Below, piece after piece: positions 1 to 8,780 of a DNA stretch of 64,000 nucleotides. Position numbers and translations under genes: made by a program. The notes under the pieces were generated by a model, which saw nothing but the letters and a program-made list of their open reading frames with translations, did no database searches and was not told where the DNA came from. Within the stretch, counting starts at the first letter, position 1, and every line of letters begins with the position of its first letter. The stretch comes from an uncultured Lachnospiraceae bacterium (GTDB taxonomy: Bacteria > Bacillota > Clostridia > Lachnospirales > Lachnospiraceae): NCBI GenBank assembly GCA_902770965.1, contig CACXUY010000005.1, positions 1-64,000 on the forward strand. The letters are read 5' to 3'.

Positions 1-183
1 CTCGGCGTTCTGCCGGGCGATTTTGTCGTTGCAGACCCAAAGCTTCTTCTGTTCTTCATAAGACAAACTCTGGATCCATTTCATCAGGACTTCCGTCCTA
101 TCCACAAATACGGGAAGCTCTTTGCAGGCAAAAGAATCTGTATCCACCCGCATCTGCTTTGCCGGGGAGATAATGATCCTCAT
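1..183 (-). CDS. yaaA: YaaA peroxide-stress protein, 5' part only
   Basis: Only the first 61 codons lie in the window; the gene runs off the left edge. The protein begins MRIIISPAKQM, the signature opening of the YaaA (DUF328) family, which lowers intracellular iron and protects DNA during peroxide stress. Its ATG overlaps the TGA of the upstream bcp gene as ATGA, so the two are probably translationally coupled. Pairing with a peroxiredoxin fits a peroxide-defence role. The family call is from the N-terminal motif only. Confidence 0.85.
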   Translation of the reverse strand, partial: MRIIISPAKQMRVDTDSFACKELPVFVDRTEVLMKWIQSLSYEEQKKLWVCNDKIARQNAE

Positions 184-632
184 TCCAGTTCTCCCAGCAT
201 CTGGGCAGCATTTTCTTTCGGTTTAACTCCGCCAAATGATTTCACGATCACGCCTTCCTCATCAATCAGATATGTGGATCGGATCAGGCTCTTTGTCGGT
301 TTTCCATCCTTCCCCGGGCGAAGGACATCATAGGCCGTGATAACGGTTAGATCCGTATCAGAGAGTAGCGTAAAGGGCAGCCCGTGCTTCTCTTCAAATC
401 TTTTATGTGACTCGACAGTGTCCTTGCTCACACCGAGCACCACCGCACCCTTCTCCCGCAACTGTGGATACAGATCACGGAAATTACAGGCCTGGGTGGT
501 GCAGCCTCCGGTCATGTCCTTTGGATAGAAGTAGAGGATGACCTTCTGGCCCTTGTAATCTGCAAGGCTTCTCATTTCTCCGTTCTGATCCGGCAGAGTA
601 AATGCCGGGGCTTTGGTTCCAATCTCTAACAT
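180..632 (-). CDS. bcp: Thiol peroxidase, Bcp/PrxQ family
   Basis: This is a 150-residue AhpC/TSA-fold peroxiredoxin that reduces hydrogen and organic peroxides in the cytoplasm. The protein starts MLEIGTKAPAFTLPDQNG. The peroxidatic site PKDMTGGCTTQAC keeps the P-x3-T-x2-C motif, with a second cysteine five residues later as expected for the Bcp resolving cysteine. I chose the ATG at 632 because a GGAG lies just upstream and the length matches the family. An ATG at 641 is also possible, and a longer frame reaching 716 has no homologous look. The stop overlaps the yaaA start. Confidence 0.9.
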   Translation of the reverse strand: MLEIGTKAPAFTLPDQNGEMRSLADYKGQKVILYFYPKDMTGGCTTQACNFRDLYPQLREKGAVVLGVSKDTVESHKRFEEKHGLPFTLLSDTDLTVITAYDVLRPGKDGKPTKSLIRSTYLIDEEGVIVKSFGGVKPKENAAQMLGELE

Positions 633-663
633 TTTCTCCATTTTTTGATTCGTGTTTCTATTT

Positions 664-972
664 TTATTCTGCAGAAACCTCTCGACGAATTCTTTCTTTA
701 ATACTATCAAGTTCACGCTGAAGTTCTATAACATATTCTGAACATACGTCCTTATATAAACCTCGACCATAACCTTCTTCTATTTTCATTTCAAGGATTA
801 CATCATTCTGAAGACATAGTTTGACAAGTTTTGAAAAGACCTCTTTCAATTCTCCCTGGCATGAATCACTATTCAGATTCACTCGACACTCATCATCTTC
901 GAATGCGAAAGAAAGAATATCATCATCTGTATTCTCAGCAAACAGCTTAACTTCAAGAATTATTTGATTCAT
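664..972 (-). CDS. Small acidic protein of unknown function
   Basis: I do not recognise this 102-residue protein. It starts MNQIILEVKLF, is acidic in its first half, and has a charged, probably helical C-terminal end (residues 75-102). The start at 972 is set by AAGGAAGG about 8 bases upstream. That start lies inside the 3' end of the PHP-ATPase gene, giving a 20-base overlap, so it is almost certainly co-expressed with it. The position suggests an accessory or inhibitor subunit of the PHP-ATPase, which is inference only. Confidence 0.7.
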   Translation of the reverse strand: MNQIILEVKLFAENTDDDILSFAFEDDECRVNLNSDSCQGELKEVFSKLVKLCLQNDVILEMKIEEGYGRGLYKDVCSEYVIELQRELDSIKERIRREVSAE

Positions 973-3079
973 AGATATCCTTCCTTTCATAAAAGGCATC
1001 TCGGCTACCTTCAAGAGATTTTAGGCTTTCTTCAGCCCAATTTAACACGTCATTCTCGTCATTTATATTGACTAATCGATCTGAAAACGGATTACCTATG
1101 TACGTTGTATATATTCCATTGCTGTGTGTGCGATATATTGATGTATATGGAAGTGTTCTTACACCGATATTAGCATTATGGGTCGCCACAACAACATATT
1201 TGTGCCTTTTTGATAAGTTCACAAGTATCGGGCGGATGGTTGTATCTATATAAGAGTTCCCCATACCCAATTCGGGTTCATCTAGGAAATACGCATCCGC
1301 TTCCTCCATTATTGCTCTCTGAAGAAGCAACATTCCCTTTTCTCCATTTGAAGGCGAATATAATTCCCCTGTATTGTTTATAATTTGCTTAGATTTTCCG
1401 ATAAAGGGCAAAACAGAGGTGATATTGTCTTCTGAACATATATCATTGAGGTTTTGCACCTGGTCTGCTATGTCGACATTAAATATATTCTGTTTGATAT
1501 ACTCAAGGATTGCTTTTACTTCACGCAGTTTTCGTATACCAATTCTAAATTCCTCCTTTCGGGATTCTGCACAGAGCATCCGGAATTTAGTATTGATATA
1601 TATGTCTCCCTTTTCATCCAGAGTTCCTACTTTTTCCCTGCTATTAGACTCATCAACAGACAGTGCCCTCAGTATAGTATTAACGATCTTAAGCAGTTTT
1701 AATCGACCTTCCACAAAGCCTGTCAACCCTGTAGTTGAAGGCTTAGAGACTGAATTTGTACTTTTGTCAGCAATCTCCTTTATTGTGTTTAAGGTATAAT
1801 TCACAAGATGAATCACTTGCTCTGAAATTAAATCCTCAAAGCGATGTTGGTAGATGCTTTCCTTCAATCTTCTTAATAATGCTCTTAATTGGTCGCTCTC
1901 TTCCTGGCTTAAATATTCTTCAAGCTGTATGTTAAGTAAACTCAGGAAGACATTATCTATCGTCTCTTTATCAGCCTTATGAAGCTCTTCTTTTACATTC
2001 TCTATACTCGGTAAGGCAGACGCTCTTGTTATTCGCATTCGTGATTTGTTTGCATTATTGCCGTCCGTTTTTTTCCAGTTCAGATAATTATTAAAATGGG
2101 TCGGACTTGCATCTACCCAACTCCCAATATCATCAAACTCGTTTTCGCAATCCCTTACTCCCATAACAGACAGCTCTGGTTCTATACCAGAAATACGCAG
2201 AAGTGCTTTAAAATCATCATCTCGCTCAGATGCAACATACCTTACACATTTATATCCATTTGCCCTCATACTTTCGAATAAACTACTGACTATTTCGGTT
2301 TTACCGGTTCCCTTCTGACCAAAGATAACATTCATATCTGCATAGATTCGAATCGGCAGATCTACTCCCACAGCTGGATGAGCAATTAAATTTTTGCTAT
2401 CCTTCTTATTCAGTAAAGTCTGAACAACAGTTTCATCCCTTTTCGACAATAAGCAAAACTGTTCAAAACTGTCCACGGGGAGTTTTAATTCAGAGAAACT
2501 ACAGTCTTCATAATGATTCCAGTCTTTAACATCACTTCCGACCAGCACATTATATCTATAGTTCACAAAAACACTCATGGAGCTTTCATTTGCAGTTTCT
2601 TTGAATACCCTATGCGGGTCTTGGATTATTTCATCCAACTTTTCTGCATCTTCTAATGGAATTGCCGGTTTCTTTTGATGAAAATGTGCGATGTAAATAG
2701 CATCATGATTCTTGAACGCAGCATATATTTCATCAAGAGTATGCGTACAATCATTCAAATTGTCTCCCATGAAAAGATTATCAACACTTGCAGAAAAATC
2801 AGACGCTTCTTTTGGATTTACAACAACGATCAAGTGCCACCTCTTAGATCCTGACTCCAAGACATCAATCTCTACACCGGGCCAAACTTGACACGTATTG
2901 ACAACGACTGCCGCCAAACTTTTATATTGCTCAAGATCAAAAGCGTTGTGGTTCGTGATTGCAACAATTTTGACATCTGAATTTTCAATTTTAGTTTTAA
3001 ACAACTCAGGTGTTACATTTCTCCCTCGTCCATCACCCTTTTTGATGGCTTTTGTGTGACAATGAAGATCTATTTTCAT
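953..3079 (-). CDS. PHP hydrolase fused to SMC/ABC-type ATPase
   Basis: This is a 708-residue two-part protein. Residues 1 to about 230 form a PHP-type metal hydrolase domain with HCHT at residues 6-9, ITNHNAFD near 41 and further histidines near 150 (HFHQ). The rest is an SMC/RecF-like ABC ATPase: Walker A FGQKGTGKTE near 258, a long charged helical region, a signature-like SNGEKGM near 578, Walker B YFLDEPELGMG near 600 and a switch histidine in VVATHNA near 630. PHP-ATPase fusions of this type (annotated TrlF-like) occur in defence islands and are thought to act on nucleic acid or nucleotides. That role is from family context, not shown here. Base composition is more AT-rich than brxL. A GAGGGATAGG sits before the ATG. 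Confidence 0.8.
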   Translation of the reverse strand: MKIDLHCHTKAIKKGDGRGRNVTPELFKTKIENSDVKIVAITNHNAFDLEQYKSLAAVVVNTCQVWPGVEIDVLESGSKRWHLIVVVNPKEASDFSASVDNLFMGDNLNDCTHTLDEIYAAFKNHDAIYIAHFHQKKPAIPLEDAEKLDEIIQDPHRVFKETANESSMSVFVNYRYNVLVGSDVKDWNHYEDCSFSELKLPVDSFEQFCLLSKRDETVVQTLLNKKDSKNLIAHPAVGVDLPIRIYADMNVIFGQKGTGKTEIVSSLFESMRANGYKCVRYVASERDDDFKALLRISGIEPELSVMGVRDCENEFDDIGSWVDASPTHFNNYLNWKKTDGNNANKSRMRITRASALPSIENVKEELHKADKETIDNVFLSLLNIQLEEYLSQEESDQLRALLRRLKESIYQHRFEDLISEQVIHLVNYTLNTIKEIADKSTNSVSKPSTTGLTGFVEGRLKLLKIVNTILRALSVDESNSREKVGTLDEKGDIYINTKFRMLCAESRKEEFRIGIRKLREVKAILEYIKQNIFNVDIADQVQNLNDICSEDNITSVLPFIGKSKQIINNTGELYSPSNGEKGMLLLQRAIMEEADAYFLDEPELGMGNSYIDTTIRPILVNLSKRHKYVVVATHNANIGVRTLPYTSIYRTHSNGIYTTYIGNPFSDRLVNINDENDVLNWAEESLKSLEGSRDAFYERKDIYESNNS

Positions 3080-3151
3080 CCTATCCCTCGCAAATTGGCA
3101 GACGGCTAACTGTAAATATCAATGCAATGACCTTATAATTAACAACCATAA

Positions 3152-4294
3152 TTAAGTTTCCGGGTTTTCCTCAATAATAAAATGATCTGTAAGTTTCTCA
3201 AAAATAGCATTCTCAAGCTTTGTTTTTAATATCCGGATGTTGTCATATCTTTCTGCATTTTTTAGAAACCAATCATGAATATTGGTTTCTGAAATATAGT
3301 CACTTTCGTCAGCTTCAACTGTTTCTAGAACAGCTTCATACCATCTTTCAATAATCTGCCGCTTTTGCCCAGTCGATAAATCTACGTACTCTATACAGGC
3401 ACCAATTCTAGAAAACATTGCTGGACCCAAAACCTTTTTTATCTCTTCCTCGCTTCTGAAGTTACAGGTCAGCAGAAAAATAGCTTGTCCCAGATTGACT
3501 CTATAGTTTGTATCAACAAATATACCCTCATCAAAGAGCTCATAAAACGCGTTGTAAAAGAGCGGATTGACTTTATCAAACTCGTCAATCAAGATCACAT
3601 TTGACTCTCTCCCCACCATATCACGTGCAAAGCTACTCTTTGAGTGCTCCGCTCCAAATACATAGTCGTATGCTTCTTGTGTCTGCATCATCGAAAACTG
3701 GACGCGAAGTAATTCCCCGCCCATACTACGGCTTATGCTTTTCGCACTCTCTGTTTTCCCTACCCCAGATGGTCCATATAGCATTAATACTACAGGCTTA
3801 GAATTTGATCCTGTGGTTAGACGATACATACCACTTATAATCTGACGCTTGCATTCTTCCTGTCCTAATACATCTGAATTTAACGTAGAATACAGCTTCC
3901 GCAATATTTCCCTTGTAAGTGTTGGATATTCGCTCTCGTGATACTCAATATCATCTCCATATCCAGCCTTAAGCGATTCTATAACTCTTCGCGGCGGATT
4001 CTGCACATATAATGTTCCTATATCATGGTTTAGAGTAACAATATTGGTAAAGTTGGAAAGCACATGCGGAAGGACAGAACCGTAATCATCAGAGCGTACA
4101 ATACAATTATCGACTTTAATTTTTGAATACAGAGCTTCTTCCCCTACACCGCTTTCATTTGGACGCAGTCGTGCATTGTAATGTTGAATCAGTTCCATGA
4201 ATGGAATGGTCTCTTCATACTCCTTAATTTCTTTCTGTAGAAATATGTCGAAATCACGCTTTGATCCAGTAAATATCACAACCTTATCAGTCAT
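3152..4294 (-). CDS. ClpB-like AAA+ ATPase
   Basis: This 380-residue protein has an N-terminal part of about 150 residues that I do not recognise, followed by one AAA_2-type module like the second ring of ClpA/ClpB. Visible are DVLGQEECKRQ, Walker A MLYGPSGVGKTES, Walker B VILIDEFDKV, a sensor-1-like FLLTCNF and an arginine-rich segment (MFSRIG). There is no ClpP-docking loop or substrate-binding N domain that I can see. The ATG at 4294 has a GGGGG tract upstream and overlaps the end of the DUF6414 gene by 8 bases. An upstream extension to 4468 in the same frame lies inside that gene and is rejected. The tight coupling suggests it works with DUF6414 and BrxL. Confidence 0.8.
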   Translation of the reverse strand: MTDKVVIFTGSKRDFDIFLQKEIKEYEETIPFMELIQHYNARLRPNESGVGEEALYSKIKVDNCIVRSDDYGSVLPHVLSNFTNIVTLNHDIGTLYVQNPPRRVIESLKAGYGDDIEYHESEYPTLTREILRKLYSTLNSDVLGQEECKRQIISGMYRLTTGSNSKPVVLMLYGPSGVGKTESAKSISRSMGGELLRVQFSMMQTQEAYDYVFGAEHSKSSFARDMVGRESNVILIDEFDKVNPLFYNAFYELFDEGIFVDTNYRVNLGQAIFLLTCNFRSEEEIKKVLGPAMFSRIGACIEYVDLSTGQKRQIIERWYEAVLETVEADESDYISETNIHDWFLKNAERYDNIRILKTKLENAIFEKLTDHFIIEENPET

Positions 4295-5108
4295 ATGATT
4301 CAACCCCCGCAAGAAGAACATCAAATACATCCAAGATTCGCTTTCCCCCACCCTGTTCTTCCTCTGGTTTACCCTCATCCACATATGATGGATTATCCTT
4401 AGGAATGATAGATACATCCATGTCAAGTTCTTTACTGACATTAAGCATATCCAAAGATGTCCTGCCAACCTTGATCGCGTATATGCTCAGATTCATTTTC
4501 AACAAATCCGATATTGTATAACCATTCTTGAACGAGTTGATATTAAATCTCAGAATTACTTTGCTTCTCCCTTTTGTCCCCACAAATTCATAATAGCCCT
4601 TGGCGTTTTTTAGTGTATTCTCAAGCTTATCAATGGCAATGTTAAACTCACCGGCAGGTACAGACGCCCCCCTTAACATGGATAGATACGGCGATACCAT
4701 GACCATATAAGATAGCGAATCTTTTTCTGCCGAAATCAAGTAACCATCAAATTTCTTTATTGCGCCTTTGCTAATTCTTGACGAAGCCTTCTTCGATTCA
4801 TCCACATCCAATATTCGTAAAAAATCTGTTAGAATCGTATTCTTCACAATGTTTTTTACCATCTTGTTACTATTAAAGGAAAGTCCGGCAGAGATCTCCC
4901 CATTTGCAGAAGCTTCCCATCCTAGAAGTGCTTTGAAAACTCCACCTATCCCACCTTTACCATTCGCCCCTACTGTTTGAGCCTCTTTACCTTCTGAAGT
5001 CTTTAACAATTCGGTCGTTGTTTCCATTTCACCGCCTGCAACAATTTGGACATAGTCGGTGACAGACTCTTCATCAAAATAAACTATTTTGCATATCTTG
5101 TTCGCCAT
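4287..5108 (-). CDS. DUF6414 family protein
   Basis: A 273-residue soluble protein opening MANKICKIVYFDEESVTDYVQ, which I recognise as the DUF6414 start. The middle (about residues 45-75) is glycine-rich and flexible. A second domain around 130-230 looks alpha/beta. No catalytic motif is visible and the family has no established biochemical role that I know. It begins 5 bases after the brxL stop and overlaps the following AAA+ gene by 8 bases, so the three are one transcription unit. In this setting it could be a sensor or adaptor for the AAA+ protein (inference). Confidence 0.75.
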   Translation of the reverse strand: MANKICKIVYFDEESVTDYVQIVAGGEMETTTELLKTSEGKEAQTVGANGKGGIGGVFKALLGWEASANGEISAGLSFNSNKMVKNIVKNTILTDFLRILDVDESKKASSRISKGAIKKFDGYLISAEKDSLSYMVMVSPYLSMLRGASVPAGEFNIAIDKLENTLKNAKGYYEFVGTKGRSKVILRFNINSFKNGYTISDLLKMNLSIYAIKVGRTSLDMLNVSKELDMDVSIIPKDNPSYVDEGKPEEEQGGGKRILDVFDVLLAGVESYD

Positions 5109-5113
5109 GAGTA

Positions 5114-7180
5114 TTACTCCACTCCCAACGCCTTAAATACTGCATCTTCCGCACTCTGGTACGGGATCAGCTGGAACGCCGACATCAGATCCGGCGGTAC
5201 TGTTGCAAAATCAACCATCGATGTTGCCGGGATCAACACTTTCTTCGCTCCGCTGTCGAGGCATACCTGCAGAGAATTGGCCAGTTCATCCACTTTGATC
5301 AGTGTACCGCTAATGCTGATTTCCCCCAGTACTGCCAGCGAACTCAACACCGGCTTGCCAAGCGATATAGAGCACAGAGCGATCAGAGTTGGCAGCGCCA
5401 ACTTTCCGGTCATCCCGATGCCCTGCAGATCCTGATAGTTGATGATGTAATCTTTGGTAGTCGTGCTAATAGAGCCGCTGATCCGGTTTCCGTTGGCTTT
5501 CAGGAAGCTGAACGCCGTATTGGAGGATTCTTTCGCATCCCGGTCACTGCCAATGCCTGTCCTCTCAAACTTTCCATTTCCGGGCAGCATCTGGCTTTCC
5601 AGGCGGAAAACTCCGATCATGCCGGATTTTCCCTGACTGACTGTATATACCTGGCCTGGATTGCACATACCCTCCGGGATCAGCTTGCCGCCACCCTGCT
5701 CGGGTACAGAGACATAGTGCTCCTCAAAGTTCTCATTGTCTATGTAAGAGAAGTTCACATCGTAGAATTCCATGCCGCCCAGTTTCTTGAGCTGTACTTT
5801 GACTCGACGACGCATTTCCAACGACAGCTGCAGAATCTCCTCCAGCTGTTCTTTTGTATATTCACCATCCGGATACAGCAGTTTGATAAAGCCACCGACC
5901 ATCTTGCGGACGGCAATGGTATCTCGTTGATTCAGATTTTTGCCGAGTCGGAAGTAATGATCAAGCGCATCGCCATACTGCTCCTTCCGCAGTTCTCGTA
6001 TGAACTCTGCAAGGTAATCCGTGATGAATCCGTAGTCATCCGTGAAGTGTTCCGGACGGAACTTTGGAATCTCCCAGCCTGGAATGTAGCAATGCATTCT
6101 GTCAAGAAATGCTGTATCCGTTCCCATCTCCGGAGGGAATGGATCAAAGAGGCTGGACGTCTTCAATAGCACATCTACACTCTGGTTGATATTGCCGACG
6201 AAGACCATGGAGGCGCTGGCAGCTTTTTCCTCTTTGCCACGCGCAAAGGATCCTAATGCCATGTAATCCTTCATAATCTGGATTCCGTCTTTATCTTTGA
6301 AATTGATCCCGGCGACCTCATCAAAGGCTACACAGTCCCACAGGCCGACAAGACCGACAGTCTTCCGGGCCATGTTATAAAACAGGTTTGCTACTGTCGT
6401 CTGCCCACCGGAAACGAGGATGCTGTTCGGGGACATCTCCTTATACAGGTGGCTCTTTCCTGTGCTTCTCGGGCCGAGTTCACAGAGGTTAAAGTTGTTT
6501 TCTACCAGCGGGATCATCCTTGCCAGCAAGAGCCACTTTTCGCGGTCATTCAGCATATCCGGCTCCATGCCAATGGAACGCAGCATGACATCCATCCACT
6601 CTTCTTTGGTGAATGCTTTCCGGCCCTGCTTCAGCTCATTGATATCCACATGGGGCATCTGGATCGGGGTAAGCTTTCGAATCTGGATGAGATTTCCGTT
6701 TTTCTTATCTTCCTCGATGTACTCGTAATCCAACTGCAGAATGCACCAGATGCCGCCGCAGAGCAGCCGGTCATATTTCTCCGGATACTCATCAGCGATA
6801 GGAATGTTCTTCAAGCCAAGATTAGAAAACTCAGCCATATAAACATTCCGCTGGATATTCAAATTAACTGTAATTTTATCGATGACGGTATAACTACCAC
6901 GGGAGCGGAGTACAGATAGAATCTTCTGAGCCTCATCAGGGCGCACAAAATTATCCGCCAGAATCCGCTTCACGTTTTCGACGCCCTTTTCGATAACTTC
7001 TTCATCATCGGAGCTGCAATACTGCCACAAAAGGAACTCAAGGACATAGACGGGTACATTGGTCCCTTCCTTTATCTTCTTGGTGAGGTCTTTCCGGACA
7101 ATTTTCCCGTCGAAACACTCGCGGAGCTTGCCCTTGATGATTTCACGGGTATCCATCGTACCCTCTGTATGCTGATCCAT
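5114..7180 (-). CDS. brxL: BREX protein BrxL (Lon-related AAA+)
   Basis: This 688-residue protein is full length for BrxL. Known BrxL forms ring-shaped AAA+ assemblies that bind DNA and are needed for phage restriction in type I and IV BREX. Walker A ELGPRSTGKSHLY is near residue 240, Walker B WDCVAFDEVAGI near 285 and a sensor-like VFVGNINQS near 325. The C-terminal 180 residues have a Lon-protease fold pattern (VLGEISISGTLIKVDEL, SGAKKVLIP). Where Lon has GPSAG there is GMTGK, and no lysine occupies the usual second dyad position, so peptidase activity looks lost. AAGGAGG lies 7 bases before the ATG. The gene follows a deleted pglZ by 11 bases, and no brxA, brxB, brxC or pglX is in the window. 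Confidence 0.9.
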   Translation of the reverse strand: MDQHTEGTMDTREIIKGKLRECFDGKIVRKDLTKKIKEGTNVPVYVLEFLLWQYCSSDDEEVIEKGVENVKRILADNFVRPDEAQKILSVLRSRGSYTVIDKITVNLNIQRNVYMAEFSNLGLKNIPIADEYPEKYDRLLCGGIWCILQLDYEYIEEDKKNGNLIQIRKLTPIQMPHVDINELKQGRKAFTKEEWMDVMLRSIGMEPDMLNDREKWLLLARMIPLVENNFNLCELGPRSTGKSHLYKEMSPNSILVSGGQTTVANLFYNMARKTVGLVGLWDCVAFDEVAGINFKDKDGIQIMKDYMALGSFARGKEEKAASASMVFVGNINQSVDVLLKTSSLFDPFPPEMGTDTAFLDRMHCYIPGWEIPKFRPEHFTDDYGFITDYLAEFIRELRKEQYGDALDHYFRLGKNLNQRDTIAVRKMVGGFIKLLYPDGEYTKEQLEEILQLSLEMRRRVKVQLKKLGGMEFYDVNFSYIDNENFEEHYVSVPEQGGGKLIPEGMCNPGQVYTVSQGKSGMIGVFRLESQMLPGNGKFERTGIGSDRDAKESSNTAFSFLKANGNRISGSISTTTKDYIINYQDLQGIGMTGKLALPTLIALCSISLGKPVLSSLAVLGEISISGTLIKVDELANSLQVCLDSGAKKVLIPATSMVDFATVPPDLMSAFQLIPYQSAEDAVFKALGVE

Positions 7181-7191
7181 GACGTTCCTCC

Positions 7192-7651
7192 TTAACCGAA
7201 GAAGTCGAACTCATCCACTGCAAATGCAATGTCGATCTGGAATTCTTCACGCTGCACCTGCAGTCCGTTCTCATCAGCGATGATGAGATAATAGGTTTCC
7301 GTATTGCTGTACTTCAGCGATTTCAGATTGAAGCTGCACCGGAAGGTACGCTCCTGACCGTTGTCGCTGGTCTTGTCCGCAATGATCTTCTGGACATCGC
7401 TGATGGTTTTTCCACTGCTGTCTGTGAAGTAAAGTTGATAGGTCGCCGCCTCCCGATTGCCGCCCACGGCGTCCTTCTGATAGAAGTTCAGGGAGAAGAA
7501 CGACCTTAGCACCATTGATCATGATCTTGTCCAGTTTGTCCACAAACTCCTGATCCTCATCGATCCAGATGACGATGCGGCGCTTATAGAACTCCGGCAA
7601 CGGTGCCGCAAACCGGCGATTCAAGTCTTGTATGATTTTTTCGGCATCCAT
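7192..7651 (-). pseudogene. pglZ: BREX pglZ remnant with large internal deletion
   Basis: Two pieces of a BREX type I PglZ phosphatase are joined out of frame. The 5' piece encodes the typical N-terminus (MDAEKIIQDLNRRFAAPLPE, then KRRIVIWIDEDQEF). The 3' piece, in a different frame, encodes the normal C-terminus (FFSLNFYQKDA to DEFDFFG). The junction is near 7500, just after MINGAKVV. Full PglZ is about 850 residues, so roughly 2 kb is missing, including the alkaline-phosphatase-like core. The original start at 7651 keeps a good AAGGAGG, and the ribosome binding site and start of brxL downstream are unharmed. This is direct evidence that a BREX locus was here and lost function. Confidence 0.85.
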
Positions 7652-7663
7652 GCACATGCCTCC

Positions 7664-8695
7664 TTAGTTTCCTGTATCCTCTTGTTCTTCGATTCTCCGT
7701 CTTTCCTCCTCGATCTCACGCTGCAATTCCTCAGCGGTGGGCAGTGTCAGACGATACTTCGAGGCGAAAACCTGCTTTGCGTCGTTCAGAACAGAGTATT
7801 TGACGATGGCTTCATTTTTCTGGGAACAGAGGATAATGCCAATCGTAGGATTGTCATCATCGTTCTTATACAGCGCGTCGAACATGCGTATATAGCTGTC
7901 CATCTGTCCAACGTCGCCATGTGTCAGTTTGCCGATCTTCAGGTCGATCAGCACGTGGCATTTCAAAATGCTATGGTAAAACACGAGATCAAGATAGAAA
8001 TCTTCATCCTCATACCGCATGAGCTTTTGCCTCGCCACGAAGCAGAATCCTCTTCCCAGCTCCAGCAGGAATTCCTGCAATTTATCGATCAAAGCCTGCT
8101 CCAGATCGGATTCTCTCAACGCCGGATAGTTCTTCAGATCAAGGAAATCCAGCACATACGGATCCTTTATAAAGTTTTCCGCTGTCAACGGCTTCATCAA
8201 CTCTCCCGCTTCGGCGATGACTGGCGCTGTATCACGACTGGCAAGCAGCCGGTCGTAATACAGTGTGGAAATCTGCCGCTCCAGTTGACGACTCGACCAG
8301 CCAGACCGAACACACTCTTCCATATACCAGTTTCTGGCCGAATCGTCCTCTACGCGAAGAAGCGCACGATAATGCGTCCATGTCAATTCGGAACGCACTG
8401 CGTTCCATTTTGGATAGGCGCGGTAAAACGCCCGCATATTACGAAGATTGCGAACATCAAAACCTTTCCCAAATTCTTCTGTCAGGCGATCTGACACGGC
8501 CTGCAAAACCGCTTTCCCGTATTCAGCCCGGAGGCTTCCGTTTTGCTCATGCTCCACGATGATGCAACCGATGTGCCAATATGCCTGAACCATCGCACAA
8601 TTGACTGCACTGTACGCCTGATTTCGAGAGAACAATAGTGCTTCCCTTATTTCCCCGTAGATGTCCTGATAAGGAGCCGGTGTGTTATCAGCCAT
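7664..8695 (-). CDS. PDDEXK nuclease, YhcG/DUF1016 family
   Basis: A 343-residue protein with an N-terminal DUF1016 domain (helical, residues about 8-170, with QAYWHIGCIIVEHEQNG and FVRSEL-like helices) and a C-terminal PD-(D/E)XK nuclease domain. The likely catalytic segment is DEDFYLDLVFYH followed by VLIDLKIGK. The family accompanies restriction and BREX loci and is proposed to cleave DNA. The start is at 8695, with AAGGAGG 8 bases upstream. It ends 12 bases before the pglZ start and was probably part of the same operon. The C-terminus is a run of Glu/Arg. It appears intact. Confidence 0.85.
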   Translation of the reverse strand: MADNTPAPYQDIYGEIREALLFSRNQAYSAVNCAMVQAYWHIGCIIVEHEQNGSLRAEYGKAVLQAVSDRLTEEFGKGFDVRNLRNMRAFYRAYPKWNAVRSELTWTHYRALLRVEDDSARNWYMEECVRSGWSSRQLERQISTLYYDRLLASRDTAPVIAEAGELMKPLTAENFIKDPYVLDFLDLKNYPALRESDLEQALIDKLQEFLLELGRGFCFVARQKLMRYEDEDFYLDLVFYHSILKCHVLIDLKIGKLTHGDVGQMDSYIRMFDALYKNDDDNPTIGIILCSQKNEAIVKYSVLNDAKQVFASKYRLTLPTAEELQREIEEERRRIEEQEDTGN

Positions 8696-8780
8696 AGTCA
8701 AAGCCTCCTTAATCGCTATTATCAGATTGCCACCGCGGCGCGTATGTATTTCAATCAGCACGCCTTTGGCTCTTGTCAAT

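Noticed and set aside
4295-4468. Longer start for the ClpB-like ATPase
   Set aside because: The extension lies inside the DUF6414 gene and has no homology-like content; the ATG at 4294 has a suitable site.
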